Below are positions 41,612-52,120 of a DNA stretch of 64,000 bases, piece after piece. Numbering within the stretch: position 1 is the stretch's first letter; each line of letters opens with the position of its first letter. Under the pieces are notes generated by a model, which did no database searches, was not told the origin of the DNA, and saw nothing but the letters and a program-made list of their open reading frames with translations. This DNA comes from Rhynchopus euleeides (lineage: Eukaryota > Euglenozoa > Diplonemea > Diplonemida > Diplonemidae): contig OY723281.1 of NCBI GenBank assembly GCA_963210315.1, forward strand, positions 1,426,001 to 1,490,000. Reading direction: 5' to 3'. A program made the translations under genes and the position numbers.

Positions 41612-42001
41612 GTGCGCAGGGTTACTGTATCCCACCTTAAAAGGTCATCATCATCACACACACACACACACACCCCCGCGTCTGATAGCAACAACAACAC
41701 CACCACCGCCACCTCCGCAGCGCCCGCAGCCGCCCCTGCGCCCGGGGATACACCCGTGCCCGCACCGCAGCAGCAGCAGCCTGACCCTGGATGCGGAGGC
41801 GAAGGGCAGCCCCCGGCGTCCGAGCAGCTACCCCCCCCTCAGCAACCCGCGCCCGGGAACAAAGGGGCCGAGGCCGGACAAGGGGACGCGGCAGCTGATC
41901 AGGACGTCACCGACACACCCCGAGTGGCGGGAAAGGGCGCGGGCAAGAACGGCAAGGCACCCCTACTGTGGAGGGGGGCTAAGCGCTACACCCCCTACTA
42001 G
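41612..42001 (+). CDS. LINE-2 ORF1, small Pro/Ala/Gln-rich protein
   Basis: 129 codons from ATG 41612. The N-terminus includes a CA-repeat-encoded THTHTHTP stretch; the rest is Pro/Ala/Gln-rich and ends in a basic segment (GKGAGKNGKAPLLWRGAKR). No RNA-binding fold can be named. It ends at TAG 41999-42001, after which the same frame remains open into ORF2. The stop lies in the palindrome CCCCCTACTAGGGGG, which could fold as an RNA hairpin. Confidence 0.45.
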   Translation: MRRVTVSHLKRSSSSHTHTHTPASDSNNNTTTATSAAPAAAPAPGDTPVPAPQQQQPDPGCGGEGQPPASEQLPPPQQPAPGNKGAEAGQGDAAADQDVTDTPRVAGKGAGKNGKAPLLWRGAKRYTPY

Positions 42002-42004
42002 GGG

Positions 42005-45000
42005 GTGAGGCGCCCCCTCAAGGGGGGACCCGGCCTACACCCTAAGGCTTCCGGTTCCCCCGGCGGGGGCGCCGACCAGGGGATAGGGGGAGCGCCCGTG
42101 GCGCAGCACCCTCTCGCCGCCGGCGAACCCTCCCCACAACCCCCCCATAGAGAACCAAAACCCGCAGGGACAGGAGTAACCTCTGCGGGGCCTTTAGATA
42201 GAGCGAGAGTGCATAGAAGCCACGCCCCTGGGGCAGGAGAACCCCGGGGGCTCCGGGGAGGAGGGGGACAGGAGTACTCCCCCTCCTCAGTAGAGCAGGA
42301 CGACCGATGGCTGGCAGAGATGGCGCAACGACTGCTGGCAGTGCGTGAGGCGGTGGCAAAAGACGGCAACTGCCAATACACCGGCCTCGCGGTGCAATGT
42401 GCGGGATGGACGGCGGCCTCTCTCAGAGCAGCTGTAGTCGAAGCCCTGGGACAGGACGCCGAGAGGCGAGCAACCTACGCGCCCGATATAGATGACCCCC
42501 GGGCACCCCCGTCCTACGACGACTACATCGCGGCGCAGGCACAGAGCGGGGTCTACGGGGACGGGGCTACACTCAGGGTAGCGGCTGAGGTGTTGGGGGC
42601 CCAGGTGTGGGTCCTCGGCACTACGGATAGGCTGCACCTGGGGCGCGTCGGGTCAGGCGACAAAGTGATATGCCTCACGTGGAGGCCCTTCCACTACGAC
42701 GTGCTGCGCATCCCCCTCACGCTAGCCAGGGAGTTAGCAGCCTCCACGACAAACAGATGGAAACACCCCACCGCGACTCCCACTCCTCCTCCTGTAGCTC
42801 CAACCGCAACCGCCGCTACCACAATCTCCCCGATACGCGGCCCTGCTCCCAGGCCGCCGTCGCGACGCCCCGCGCCGCGGCCAGCGTCTCCTGGGGTACT
42901 CAGGGTGGCGTCAGCCAACGTCACGTCGCTGTCAACCCACTTGTGTGATGTGGCGGACCTGAAGGCAGACGTTGTGGCCCTGCAAGAAACGCGTGTCCCG
43001 GACCCCAGCAAGGGCACGCTCAGCAGCTACTTCGCGGCCCACGGCTGGTCCATGCACTGGGGTAAGGGCATGCCCAAAGTCAAGGGGGCCAATGGCTACG
43101 AGCAGACCCGACCCGGAGGAGTGGCAGTCATGGCAAAAGAGGGCCTGGTAGCGCAAGTGGTGCAACCGAAGACCAAGCTGGAAAAGAAGCTGCATGACAG
43201 TACCCGCCTGGTACACGTGGTGCTCGCAACCAGTAACGGCAAGACAGCGCTCCACATCCTGTGCGTTTATGGTCACTCTGGGATGGAGGTGCGAGTGCAG
43301 CGGGAGACCCTCCTGCAGGAGGCGCTGGACCTCGCAGCCGGCCTGGGGCAGGTGCCCGTGTTGCTGCTGGGGGACCTCAACACCAACCCGGAGACCAGTG
43401 CCGTCCTATCCCAGGCGTGCCGGGTGGGTGGTTGGACCGATGCGGCGGTCTCATACGCAGAGCTGAAACAGCAGGAAGTTCGGAACACCTGCTGGGCATC
43501 GAAGGAAGGCACCAGACTGGACATCTGCCTGCTGAACCCCTGCGCGGCGCCGGCCTTGCGCTCCGTCGAGGTGGCAGAAAAGGGCGAATACGGCATCCCC
43601 ACGCACTGCCCGCTCTTCGTCGACCTCGACCTCGCCGCCTTCCGCCGACCGAAGCAAATCTGCATCCTCCCCGCCCCCTTTCCTAAGTGCAAGCCCACGC
43701 TCGGGGGCGCTGCCGCCAGAGAGGTGCTGCTGGATGTGCTAACCGCAGAGAAAACGAAAAAGGGTGCAACAGGAGCGCAACTCCTCCGCCGGGCCTCAGC
43801 CTGCAGCGAGAACTTCCTGAAGCGTGTCCACGTGGGCCAACTCGGAAGGCAGGAAGCGGCGTACACGGGCAGGGCGGAGGGCTACCACATGCAGCAGTCG
43901 AGGGTGGCCACCAAACACCGCCCCGCCTCCGCCCGAGGAGCGGGCGACAAGAACACCCGGGCGAAGGACAAGCTGTTGGGGAACCTCCGGACCCTCATCC
44001 TGGAGGGCCGCCACCGACTGCTGGAGTCTGCGCCATACCCCCCCACACCCAACGAAGAGCACGCCTGGGACGCTGCGAAGAAGCGGCTGAAGGGAGGGGG
44101 CCTTCCCCCGGGGCTGGAGGCGGCGCTGGCGGGCACCACCTCACAACTGCCGGACCTCGAGACGATGGAGATGGCCCTTGTCGCCCTGGAGGGATCTCAG
44201 CGAGGCATGTTCGACGCGCTCCGCGACGAAAGACTCCGCACGTGGAAGGCGAGGATGCAGAAGGCCTGGACGCAGGAGGCGGGGATAGTGTTCTCGTACC
44301 TCGCAGACCGCTTCTGCGCCCCTACCACCTTCATGCGCCGCGAGGATGGCTCCTTCACGGCCTGCCCCAAGGAGGCGGATGAACTGCTGAGGAGCGATAC
44401 TGCGTGGGGGGGCTACTTCCGGAAGTATGCGACGACGCCTGAGCCTCGCTGGGACACCTTCCGACAGAGGTACAGCGACTTCCTCCCTGACCCGGCCGAG
44501 ATGGAGTGTAAGACCATTACGGCAGAAGACGTTGGGACAGCGCTGGCTAAAATGTCTACATCCACCTCGCCGGGCCTACACGGCTGGAGGGTGCACGAGC
44601 TGCGGCAACTCCCAGGGGACCTCCTCAAGTTGTTCGCGGAGGTGTTCAATGAGGTCGAGAGATCGGGCGAATGGCCGGAGCAGCTGATGCACGCCATGAT
44701 TTGCCTCATTCCCAAGCCCGGCAGCTCAGGTGAGCCGCTGTCGCAGCGCCCCATCAGCATCACTCCCGTGCTGTACAGGGTGTGGGCAGCAATCCGAGTG
44801 AAGCCTGCGCTGAAGTGGCTGGAGAGCATTGCGCCTGAGGACTTGCACGGATGCAGACCTGGCCACGGCGCGGAGGACCTCATCTGGCACCTGGCAGCAC
44901 GGATCGAAGAGGCCCACCTCACAGGACAGCCACTGTACGGTGTCGCCCTAGACTTTAAGAAATGCTTCGACACGGTGCCGATTGACCTGACCTTCTGTCT

Positions 45001-48000
45001 AGCTGCGGAGCTCGGCTTCGACGGCCGAGTCCTGCGCACCCTGCGGGCAGCGTACGGGTCAATGCAGCGGCACTTCCGGGTAAGCGGCACTATCGGAGAG
45101 GGCTTCCTGCCAACCAACGGCATCATGCAGGGCTGCCCCATTAGCGTCGTGCTGATCAACGTGCTGGTGGGTGTATGGATGCGCATGGCGGAGCACCGGC
45201 AGGGCACGAGGGCGTTGTCGTTTGTGGACGATGTGTACGCGGTGACCCCCAGCCCGGGGACCTTGCAAGCAGTGGTGGATGACTCTGCAGATTTCTCCCA
45301 CGATACCGGGATGGTAATATGCGCAGAGGTCAAGTCACATGTCTTCTCGACGTCCCCCGAGCCGTTGACCCCGATAGTCTACCGGACACGGGACGGCACG
45401 GCTACCCCCCTTCGACAGCGCGATAGCTTCGACTGCCTCGGGGCCATGCTGCATGCGCGCCCGCTCGAGGGACCCGAGGTGCCCAAATCGGAGCGCGTCG
45501 CCCGCCGAAAAGAGGGCGCAGAGCAGAACCTGCGCAGGACCTCGGCACTGCCCCTACCGGTGCAGTGGAAGGGGCAGGCAGCAGCGATGACAGCGGGGTC
45601 CAGGCTCTACTACGACGCCCTGGTCACCCGCTGGGAGGACGCCGACATCAGGCGATGGAGGGGGCTCTTCGTCGCCGCGCTGTGGTCCGGACCCCCCCGC
45701 AGGGCGCGGGAGGCTGTGCTGGATGTCCTCCACCATGCACATCGGGTGGACCCCGCCGTCGCCCCCCGCTACCGGCAGATCACCACCTGGGCCATGCAGG
45801 TCAAGAAGTGGGGCCGCTGCAGGGTTCTGTCTGAGACGGCTTGGGATAGCAGAGTGAGGCTTACAGGGACAGGCCCCTTTGCGCTTTTCCGAGCGGCCCT
45901 TCGGTGGATAGGATGGAGCTGGAGCACGGCGACCACCCTATCTTACACTGATGAAGCGGGACGGAGCATAGTCTTCGACCCCACCGCAGCAACAACGAGC
46001 GGATGGGGGATCTTCGCTCATGACCTCCGCCAGGCCCTACGTACACAGGTGGCCAAGGCGCTGGCTGGTCGTCGTGACGACTTTGCGGGCGCTCAGCACG
46101 GCATCGACGGGCAAGCCACACGCTGCGTCCTGGAGGGAGAGGGCGCCGCGGTCACGGGATACCAACGGGGCCTCCTTCGTTCCGTCATTGCAGGGGCGGT
46201 GCCTGTCCGAGGGCGCACGGGGCAGGGCGGGATCTGCCGATACTGCAACGCAGGCACCCCCGAGACGGTGATGCACCTATGGTGGGAGTGCTCCGCGTGG
46301 GACCCAATCCGACAAAACCACCCCATTACGGCTGTGGACCGGTCAACCTGGCCACCTTGCTTGGCGTTATGCGGGGTGGCGCCCGCCTTTAGACACGGCA
46401 TCCCGGAGGACAGGCAGCCCCTGCCACTATCCTTCGCACGCAGGGTGGATATAGTGGCGCAGCTGCACCGCTACTTCATTGCAATCCTCTCGGCGCGGCA
46501 GGAGAAAGATGGACTGCTCGACCGCTCCGCGCGCCACCACCGCACCCTTCACTATCCATGGGGGTGGTGCACGCCCAACCCCGAACGGGCCTGCATCCCT
46601 GTGCGGGCGCCGTCCACTGTCAAACAGACGTGGGGCAAGCGCCCCCCGGAGCTGTGGGTGGCCCTCTGCGACTGGCTGCGGGGCCTGAAATGGGGGCCGC
46701 AGGGAGGGGAGCACACCGTGACCCTCATGGAGTTGGCTGTCGACTTTGAGCTGTCGACCGGCCTCACCCTCCCAGAAGTCGAAACGCGCCGCATCCGCCC
46801 CCACACACCTGACCCCCCTGAGAGGGGGCCGCGGGAGGCCCGCCCACGCATCCCCGAGGACACAGCCCCGGGGCTCACCCTCTACTTCGACGGCGGAGCA
46901 AGGGACAACGGCACCCCCTTCGCCCTGGCGGGTGCAGGTGCGGTGCTCTACCGAGACGGCCTCAAGGTGTCGGAAGAGATCCTCCCTCTGCTGAACGTAC
47001 GCAGCAACAACATCGCTGAGTACGAAGGGGTTCGAGCGGGCCTACGGCTGCTCAGAAGGGGCGACCCGCCCCCTGAGGGGAACGTTACGGTGCGGGGTGA
47101 CTCGCAGGTGGTGCTGCGACACCTAAAAGGGGAAGCGGTTTGCCGCGATAAATCCCTCCGCCCCCTCTTCCTCAGCACGGCACGGCTGGCTGCCGACCTC
47201 GGGCCCCGGATCACCCTTACGTATGAGCACGTGAAAAGGGAGCTCAACGTCGATGCGGACGCCCTCAGCAACGCCGCCATGGACGAGGCTGAGAGGCAGG
47301 GGGAGACCTCGCAGGAGCAGCTGCGGCAGGACTTCGCAGCCTTCCAGAAGAGCATCCTGGGCAAGGCTCACTCGTTGAGGCAGCTCTGCGAGGTGGTGCA
47401 CAAGACTTCCAAGCAACCATGGCACTGTGGCCACACTGCGAGCTCCACTGTCCTCACCGCGATCGGGGGAACCGTGGCAGGGGGCCTGTCCAGGAGAGCC
47501 CAGCTCAGCCCAGCCACCGAGTCGGTGATGCGCAGCCTCCAAGCGCACACGGCAGGCCCGGGCTTGAACCAGCGGGACACAGCCTTCCACTCCCGCGGCA
47601 TGGCGTGGGCCGCAACCTTCGCACCGCAGCCCCACTACCCAGAGGGGTGGCAGCAAGCGGCCCAGCAATGGACTGCCAGCAGCCGGCAAGCCAACGCCCG
47701 GACAGGACGGTCATGGGAACGACGGGGCGCTGCTCCCCGGACTGCCCCCCCTGGAGCCAGACGGAACGCGAAGATGCTTACCTGCGCTCTGCACTGGAAA
47801 CCCCGCTGCGTGGACTGCCGGCGCCGGCGCCTCTCGGAAGAGGACTGCTGCCGGGACCACCACGGGAAGAACGACGGCTTGCAAGTCACCATGGAATTTT
47901 GCAAGACGCATCGCATGGGCCGGTGCGGGGACTGCCACAGCAGTGCGAAATCACTCACACACTGTTGCGGCACGCACCACGCTGGCTATGCCTCACGCCC

Positions 48001-48064
48001 TCCTCGGAGTGGCACTGAGTTGGCCCCACACTCTAACCCGAGTGGGGCATCCGCTGTGACGTAG
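42005..48064 (+). CDS. LINE-2 ORF2: OTU protease, APE endonuclease, reverse transcriptase, RNase H
   Basis: Open for 2019 codons; the first ATG is 42320 (residue 106), upstream codons being readable only if ORF1's stop is bypassed. Domains: OTU-type cysteine protease, residues about 115-235 (KDGNC at 119-123, HY at 230-231). APE endonuclease, about 297-541 (N305, E328, H424, GDLN 456-459, D506, H534). RT, about 835-1120 (ALDFKKCFD with D983, MQGCP, FVDD 1073-1076). A CCHC cluster (CRYCNAGTPETVMHLWWEC) lies near 1415. RNase H from about 1625 has D1629, E1672 and a later GDSQ. C-terminal Cys/His clusters (CVDC, CCRDHH, CGDC, CCGTHH) are shared with LINE-1. The product would nick target DNA and prime reverse transcription there; the OTU domain's role (deubiquitination or self-processing) is inference. 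Confidence 0.88.
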   Translation: MRRPLKGGPGLHPKASGSPGGGADQGIGGAPVAQHPLAAGEPSPQPPHREPKPAGTGVTSAGPLDRARVHRSHAPGAGEPRGLRGGGGQEYSPSSVEQDDRWLAEMAQRLLAVREAVAKDGNCQYTGLAVQCAGWTAASLRAAVVEALGQDAERRATYAPDIDDPRAPPSYDDYIAAQAQSGVYGDGATLRVAAEVLGAQVWVLGTTDRLHLGRVGSGDKVICLTWRPFHYDVLRIPLTLARELAASTTNRWKHPTATPTPPPVAPTATAATTISPIRGPAPRPPSRRPAPRPASPGVLRVASANVTSLSTHLCDVADLKADVVALQETRVPDPSKGTLSSYFAAHGWSMHWGKGMPKVKGANGYEQTRPGGVAVMAKEGLVAQVVQPKTKLEKKLHDSTRLVHVVLATSNGKTALHILCVYGHSGMEVRVQRETLLQEALDLAAGLGQVPVLLLGDLNTNPETSAVLSQACRVGGWTDAAVSYAELKQQEVRNTCWASKEGTRLDICLLNPCAAPALRSVEVAEKGEYGIPTHCPLFVDLDLAAFRRPKQICILPAPFPKCKPTLGGAAAREVLLDVLTAEKTKKGATGAQLLRRASACSENFLKRVHVGQLGRQEAAYTGRAEGYHMQQSRVATKHRPASARGAGDKNTRAKDKLLGNLRTLILEGRHRLLESAPYPPTPNEEHAWDAAKKRLKGGGLPPGLEAALAGTTSQLPDLETMEMALVALEGSQRGMFDALRDERLRTWKARMQKAWTQEAGIVFSYLADRFCAPTTFMRREDGSFTACPKEADELLRSDTAWGGYFRKYATTPEPRWDTFRQRYSDFLPDPAEMECKTITAEDVGTALAKMSTSTSPGLHGWRVHELRQLPGDLLKLFAEVFNEVERSGEWPEQLMHAMICLIPKPGSSGEPLSQRPISITPVLYRVWAAIRVKPALKWLESIAPEDLHGCRPGHGAEDLIWHLAARIEEAHLTGQPLYGVALDFKKCFDTVPIDLTFCLAAELGFDGRVLRTLRAAYGSMQRHFRVSGTIGEGFLPTNGIMQGCPISVVLINVLVGVWMRMAEHRQGTRALSFVDDVYAVTPSPGTLQAVVDDSADFSHDTGMVICAEVKSHVFSTSPEPLTPIVYRTRDGTATPLRQRDSFDCLGAMLHARPLEGPEVPKSERVARRKEGAEQNLRRTSALPLPVQWKGQAAAMTAGSRLYYDALVTRWEDADIRRWRGLFVAALWSGPPRRAREAVLDVLHHAHRVDPAVAPRYRQITTWAMQVKKWGRCRVLSETAWDSRVRLTGTGPFALFRAALRWIGWSWSTATTLSYTDEAGRSIVFDPTAATTSGWGIFAHDLRQALRTQVAKALAGRRDDFAGAQHGIDGQATRCVLEGEGAAVTGYQRGLLRSVIAGAVPVRGRTGQGGICRYCNAGTPETVMHLWWECSAWDPIRQNHPITAVDRSTWPPCLALCGVAPAFRHGIPEDRQPLPLSFARRVDIVAQLHRYFIAILSARQEKDGLLDRSARHHRTLHYPWGWCTPNPERACIPVRAPSTVKQTWGKRPPELWVALCDWLRGLKWGPQGGEHTVTLMELAVDFELSTGLTLPEVETRRIRPHTPDPPERGPREARPRIPEDTAPGLTLYFDGGARDNGTPFALAGAGAVLYRDGLKVSEEILPLLNVRSNNIAEYEGVRAGLRLLRRGDPPPEGNVTVRGDSQVVLRHLKGEAVCRDKSLRPLFLSTARLAADLGPRITLTYEHVKRELNVDADALSNAAMDEAERQGETSQEQLRQDFAAFQKSILGKAHSLRQLCEVVHKTSKQPWHCGHTASSTVLTAIGGTVAGGLSRRAQLSPATESVMRSLQAHTAGPGLNQRDTAFHSRGMAWAATFAPQPHYPEGWQQAAQQWTASSRQANARTGRSWERRGAAPRTAPPGARRNAKMLTCALHWKPRCVDCRRRRLSEEDCCRDHHGKNDGLQVTMEFCKTHRMGRCGDCHSSAKSLTHCCGTHHAGYASRPPRSGTELAPHSNPSGASAVT

Positions 48065-48144
48065 GGGTGGGCGGGGAGTGGGCACAGATCCGCGCAGGGT
48101 TACCCACTTAAAACCACTATCACTACACACACACACATGTGGAA

Positions 48145-49009
48145 GAGCACAACAAAGCAATTGACAACACACGCCACACACGCAAACCCTCTGATGGGGA
48201 CGAAAGCCCCCGCTCCTCTCCCCCCCCCCCCTTCTCCTTCTGATTACCCTTCAGGAGTATTTTTATAGATCTCACCAAACCCAAACAGGGGAGGTGTGCA
48301 TGTGTGTGGATGTGTCGAGGGCAGCATACAGGATTCGCTCGCGGCCTGCAGGGAACAACGGTTTGTGCTCGACCGACCCTCTGTCTGGTCTTGCTGGAAT
48401 ACGTGCAAAACCAGAAGGGGGATTAAAAATGCTAACGCGTGTGTGAGGGTGGTGGTGGTGGTGGATCCGGCAGGGCATGTTCCTGTCCAGGAGCACGGGA
48501 ATTGAAGTGTTTACAATGCAATAACCGAGAGAAAAATAAGATGATGAACAGCGACCCTATCCTGACTGCTTCCAAGGGGCAGCGCTTGATTTTTGCAGCA
48601 CGAGCAGCGAAGCGGATTTATTTCGTGAAGTGGCAGTGCGAGTGTGGGTGTGCTCCCAAGTGGGCCCGTGCATAGACTCTTGCAAAGCAGAGCAAAACTG
48701 CGGCAGACACGCATTGAGACACATACAGGACAGAGACCAGCAACGGATCACCACACAGCATGCGTGGAGGTTACTCGCCAGCGACGGCCTACACCCCCCA
48801 ACGTGTTGAAGGAGGTACTTCCCAGCGTTGTTGCGCCGCACACGACAAGTACCACGCGTTTTCCTGGACAGTGTTTTGCCTGCACGTGCCGCCCTTTTTC
48901 ATGGCAAGTTTACCCCATGGAAATGGCTGAACCTTCTGCTCAAGCGGTGTCAAGTGTCTTCAACAACACAGACGTGACGGATGTCTGTTGAATTGTATCC
49001 TGTGTGGGA
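48145..49009. other. spacer downstream of LINE-2
   Basis: No gene recognised. Contains a C run (48222-48231), a (GTG)n patch near 48448 and short frames without known domains. Confidence 0.5.
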
Positions 49010-49514
49010 TCACGTTGGTTGAGGTGTTGCCAGTGGCTGAAGCACTAGATGTACAGAAACAGTCACTTGGCATGTTGCAACTTGCGAGGGGTGACGTGTG
49101 GCGGGGTGGGGAGGGCTGGGTGGGGGTGGCGGATTGAATCTGCGAAGTAACGGGAAGAGAACCGTGCTGATGGCCATCCGAGGTCGGATGTACCCCCCTG
49201 CCCCCGCCCCTCCCATTGCCCCGTTCAGCGAAGCTTCCCTCACATGAAGCACCCCCAACCCCCATCCCCGTCCAGGTTCCCCCCGACCCCGTTCAGGCTT
49301 GCCTCGAGTTTCCTGTTCTGGTCTGCCTTCCTCATTGGGCAACTCAGCTTACTGCCGCTTCACAGGGCCGTGTGAATGAGGTGACAAGATGTGGCTCTTC
49401 AGTGCGGCACTTCCTCGTGACTCCGGACCTTCTTCCATTTCCGCCTTCATTGCATGAGGTTACACCGCACCTCCCCAACCACCCCCACCACAGGCACACT
49501 GGTCAACCAGCAAC
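49010..49514 (+). repeat. duplicated 5' flank of WD-6 (shared with WD-9)
   Basis: About 450 bp with close matches at 59295-59819: CAGTCACTTGGCATGTTGCA, GCGGATTGAATCTGCGAAGT, CCCGTTCAGCGAAGCTTSCC and CCTCATTGGGCAAC occur in the same order, ending in CCACCCCCACCACAG and then the ATG. It shows that WD-6 and WD-9 are products of the same duplication. Confidence 0.75.
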
Positions 49515-50663
49515 ATGGATGTGTGTGTGCGTCACAGCGGGACCGGTGACAGCTGTGTCGTCGGTGTTCCGGAAGGCGGGACCGTGGTCGGGCTGAAGGC
49601 GGATGCGCTCAACGAGATGTTCCCGGGTTCTATCAACCCAGTCCGTGGGGCTGCATGCGTCGCAGCACACATCGAAGGGTGTGAGGAGGAGCTGGACGAT
49701 GCACAGCGTGTTGCCGACACGGGTCTGGAGGACGGGGGTGCTGTCCAGCTCGTCCCACGCTGGCCCATCGTCAAGGCTCCCGCAGTCTACTCATCGACCC
49801 ATGGCAACGATATACATCACATCACACTGTCGAGGTGTGGGACGCTGTGTGCTGTGGGTTCCTTCAAAGGACACATCACTGTGTTTGACACCACCACCGC
49901 TGCTGTGGTGGCGGACTTGACACACGGCAACAAGGTGGTTAGTTGCACTGCGTTCTCTGTCTGTGGGACGTGGTTGGCAACGTGCTCTAAGGACGGCACC
50001 ATCTGCGTGTGGCTGACTTCAACTTGGGAGGAGGTGCGCGAGCTGGGACACAACAACACCAGAATGTGCAGTGCAGCGTGGACACACTGCGGACGTCTGG
50101 TGTCCGGAGACAAATCAGGCAGAGTGCGTGTGTGGGACTTGAAGGGCACACCGAGCGCCACAGTGCTGGTGGGTCACAGCAAGGCTGTTTTCAGCATTGC
50201 TGTGTCGTGCACGAGGATCTTCAGCGCGTCAGCTGACAAGACCATCCGTGTGTGGGACATCAGCACCCTCACACACACACACACCCTGGATGGCCACACT
50301 GATTGGGTGACTGGCATCGCCCTGACTCAGGACGAGCAGCACCTGGTGTCGTGCTCTTACGACAGGTCACTCAAGGTGTGGTGCACAACCTCCCTCAGCT
50401 GCCTGCGTACTGTGCAACTGGTCAACGCTCCCTCCTCACTTGCTGTGTCACAGCCAGGTGATGTTGTTGCAGTGAAGAGCTGTTACGTCGCAGTCGGTAC
50501 TGCCACCACCAGACTGTACCGCCTCAGCGACGGAGAGTGTCTGGGGAAGGTGGACTCAGAGGGTGATATTGTTGCAGTCAGCATCTGCGGGAGGTGGGTC
50601 TTCACACAAACGAACAACAACACTTCAGTCTCTGTGTGTGCTGTGTCTTCCGTTTCGCCCTGA
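49515..50663 (+). CDS. WD-6: ubiquitin-like domain plus seven-bladed WD40 propeller (intact)
   Basis: 382 residues, ATG 49515 to TGA 50661. The ubiquitin-like helix region differs from sisters (NPVRGAACVAAH). Variable positions: blade 1 loop NDIHH and turn F-K, blade 2 S-K-D, blade 3 loop GHNNTRM and GDKSG, blade 4 S-A-D (with A-S for G-S before it), blade 5 S-Y-D plus Arg, and the longest blade-6 loop of the family (KSCYVAVGTATTRLYR). No introns needed. The preceding CACCACAG matches the acceptor used in WD-2, so an untraced upstream exon is possible. Confidence 0.82.
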   Translation: MDVCVRHSGTGDSCVVGVPEGGTVVGLKADALNEMFPGSINPVRGAACVAAHIEGCEEELDDAQRVADTGLEDGGAVQLVPRWPIVKAPAVYSSTHGNDIHHITLSRCGTLCAVGSFKGHITVFDTTTAAVVADLTHGNKVVSCTAFSVCGTWLATCSKDGTICVWLTSTWEEVRELGHNNTRMCSAAWTHCGRLVSGDKSGRVRVWDLKGTPSATVLVGHSKAVFSIAVSCTRIFSASADKTIRVWDISTLTHTHTLDGHTDWVTGIALTQDEQHLVSCSYDRSLKVWCTTSLSCLRTVQLVNAPSSLAVSQPGDVVAVKSCYVAVGTATTRLYRLSDGECLGKVDSEGDIVAVSICGRWVFTQTNNNTSVSVCAVSSVSP

Positions 50664-51764
50664 GTGCAGTGTCTCGGTACCTGTTCCCTGCCTTGTGTGC
50701 TTGCCGATGGGTGGTGGGTGGTGGTGTGAGGTGGGATTCGGGTTGGGGAGATCTGCGGTACGGGTGGGGGTGCTGCGCACAGCTCTGGTGGGCCTTTGCT
50801 CTCTTGGGACTCACGTGTGTTGCTGACCACGTGTGGGGGTCAGTTGGGGAGCTTGGGAGTGGTCTGTGTGTTGCTCACAGCCTGTGTGGGTGGGTGGTGA
50901 ATTTGCGGGTTGGGGACATCTGGCCCGGTCGGTGAGACGCCTCAAGACGGCAGGGCTGTGCACCCCGTTCGGATTCGCACCATGATGACTACTTTGCATT
51001 GCCTTGTTTTTGTGTTCCAACGCAGCACGACCTGATTCCTGCTCGGTTGGAGGTGGGTCATAAGCGTCTGCTGGGCTTTGCAACCTGGGGGGGCGGTGGG
51101 GGGTGGTGGGGTGGAGTTCAGGATCTGTGTTGAGGTGGCGTTCCGTGCTCGACACCACCACACCTTCATCAGTCAGGCAACACAACAGCCTGTCATCACT
51201 TTGCAGCACTGTGTGGGCCCTCCCAGGGCCTGTGGTGTCACCTCAGAGGCAGTGTTGGTCCACACACGCATTAGAATCAGACCCACATTTCAGGGGTGAT
51301 GTGTGGCACCTACGCCAATGAAGTGACCCCACTACGATCCGCACAGATTCCGAATATTCAAATGAACGGGTTTGTGAAAAAACCGTCTGGGGGTCCCGCT
51401 GGGTCTGGGTGGGTGTTGGCTGCCCGACTGACTCTGTCACAAGAAAAGTGAACTCACCCAGTCCCCGACACACGCCAAACCCACATACTTGGTGCTGAAG
51501 AGGCCCCAGGCCCTCAGGATTGCGAGGATCAGCCCCATGTTGGGGCCAAGTTAGCTACCACTTCCCCAGGGTACATTTCTCGAAGGATTCCTGAAGGGGC
51601 CCCAGAACTGGCACAGAACCGGCACAGAACTGGCACAGAACCCCTACATGACCACACCAGCCAATCCTTTTTAATACCGTGGACACCCAATTCTACATTC
51701 TACTCTTTACCCCCCGCCGCCATTCCCCCGTGTTGAGTGATTTGTGTCCATAGTGTTTCCAGTT
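50664..51764. other. spacer downstream of WD-6
   Basis: Family 3' flank, then a repeat of the WD-1 upstream block (to about 50965). An inverted copy of the GAGGCGTTCCGTGCTCGACA segment lies near 51130, and the ACTGGCACAG triple repeat near 51605. No gene seen. Confidence 0.5.
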
Positions 51765-51903
51765 CCTCGCAGCGCAGCACGACGACAACCTGCCGTGTTT
51801 GGAGGCAGCTGTGTGTTCGCCCTGAGAAGCGACGAGGGCACAGGATTGACACAGTGCTCTCTCTGCCACACACCCTTCTCCCCCTCCCCTCCCCTCCCCG
51901 GCG

Positions 51904-52073
51904 GTGAGCGACATCGCCCTGACTCAGGACGAGCAGCACCTGGTGTCGTGCTCTTTCGACAAGTCACTCAAGGTGTGGTGCACAACCTCCCTCAGCTGCC
52001 TGCGTACTATGCAGCTGAACGTCCATCCCCACTGCCTCTGTGTGTGCTGTGTCTTCCGTTTCACCCTGAGTGC
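51904..52073 (+). pseudogene. WD-family fragment (blade 5 joined to gene end)
   Basis: A fragment reading SDIALTQDEQHLVSCSFDKS through the LRTMQLNVHP segment, then jumping directly to the terminal codons (cctctgtgtgtgctgtgtc) and the family's 3' flank. Blades 1-4, 6 and most of 7 are missing. It is preceded by the conserved intergenic block, so the whole unit collapsed by internal deletion. Confidence 0.8.
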
Positions 52074-52120
52074 AGTGTCTCAGAACCTGTTCCCTACATT
52101 TGTTCAGGGAAACTGAGTGC

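Larger units (their letters stand above)
41589..48144 (+). mobile_element. LINE-2: near-complete non-LTR retrotransposon
   Basis: Comprises a short Pro/Gln-rich ORF1, a 2019-codon ORF2 with OTU, APE, RT and RNase H, and a 3' end with a CA-rich tract and GAGCACAACAAAGCAATTG. The ends were set by sequence similarity: the 5' region (GTGCGCAGGGTTAC, CCTTAAAAGG, then CA repeats) resembles the 3' region (CCGCGCAGGGTTAC, ACTTAAAACC, then CA repeats), so an exact 5' boundary is uncertain. A target duplication was not found. All catalytic residues that I could check are present, so it may be recently active. Confidence 0.75.
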
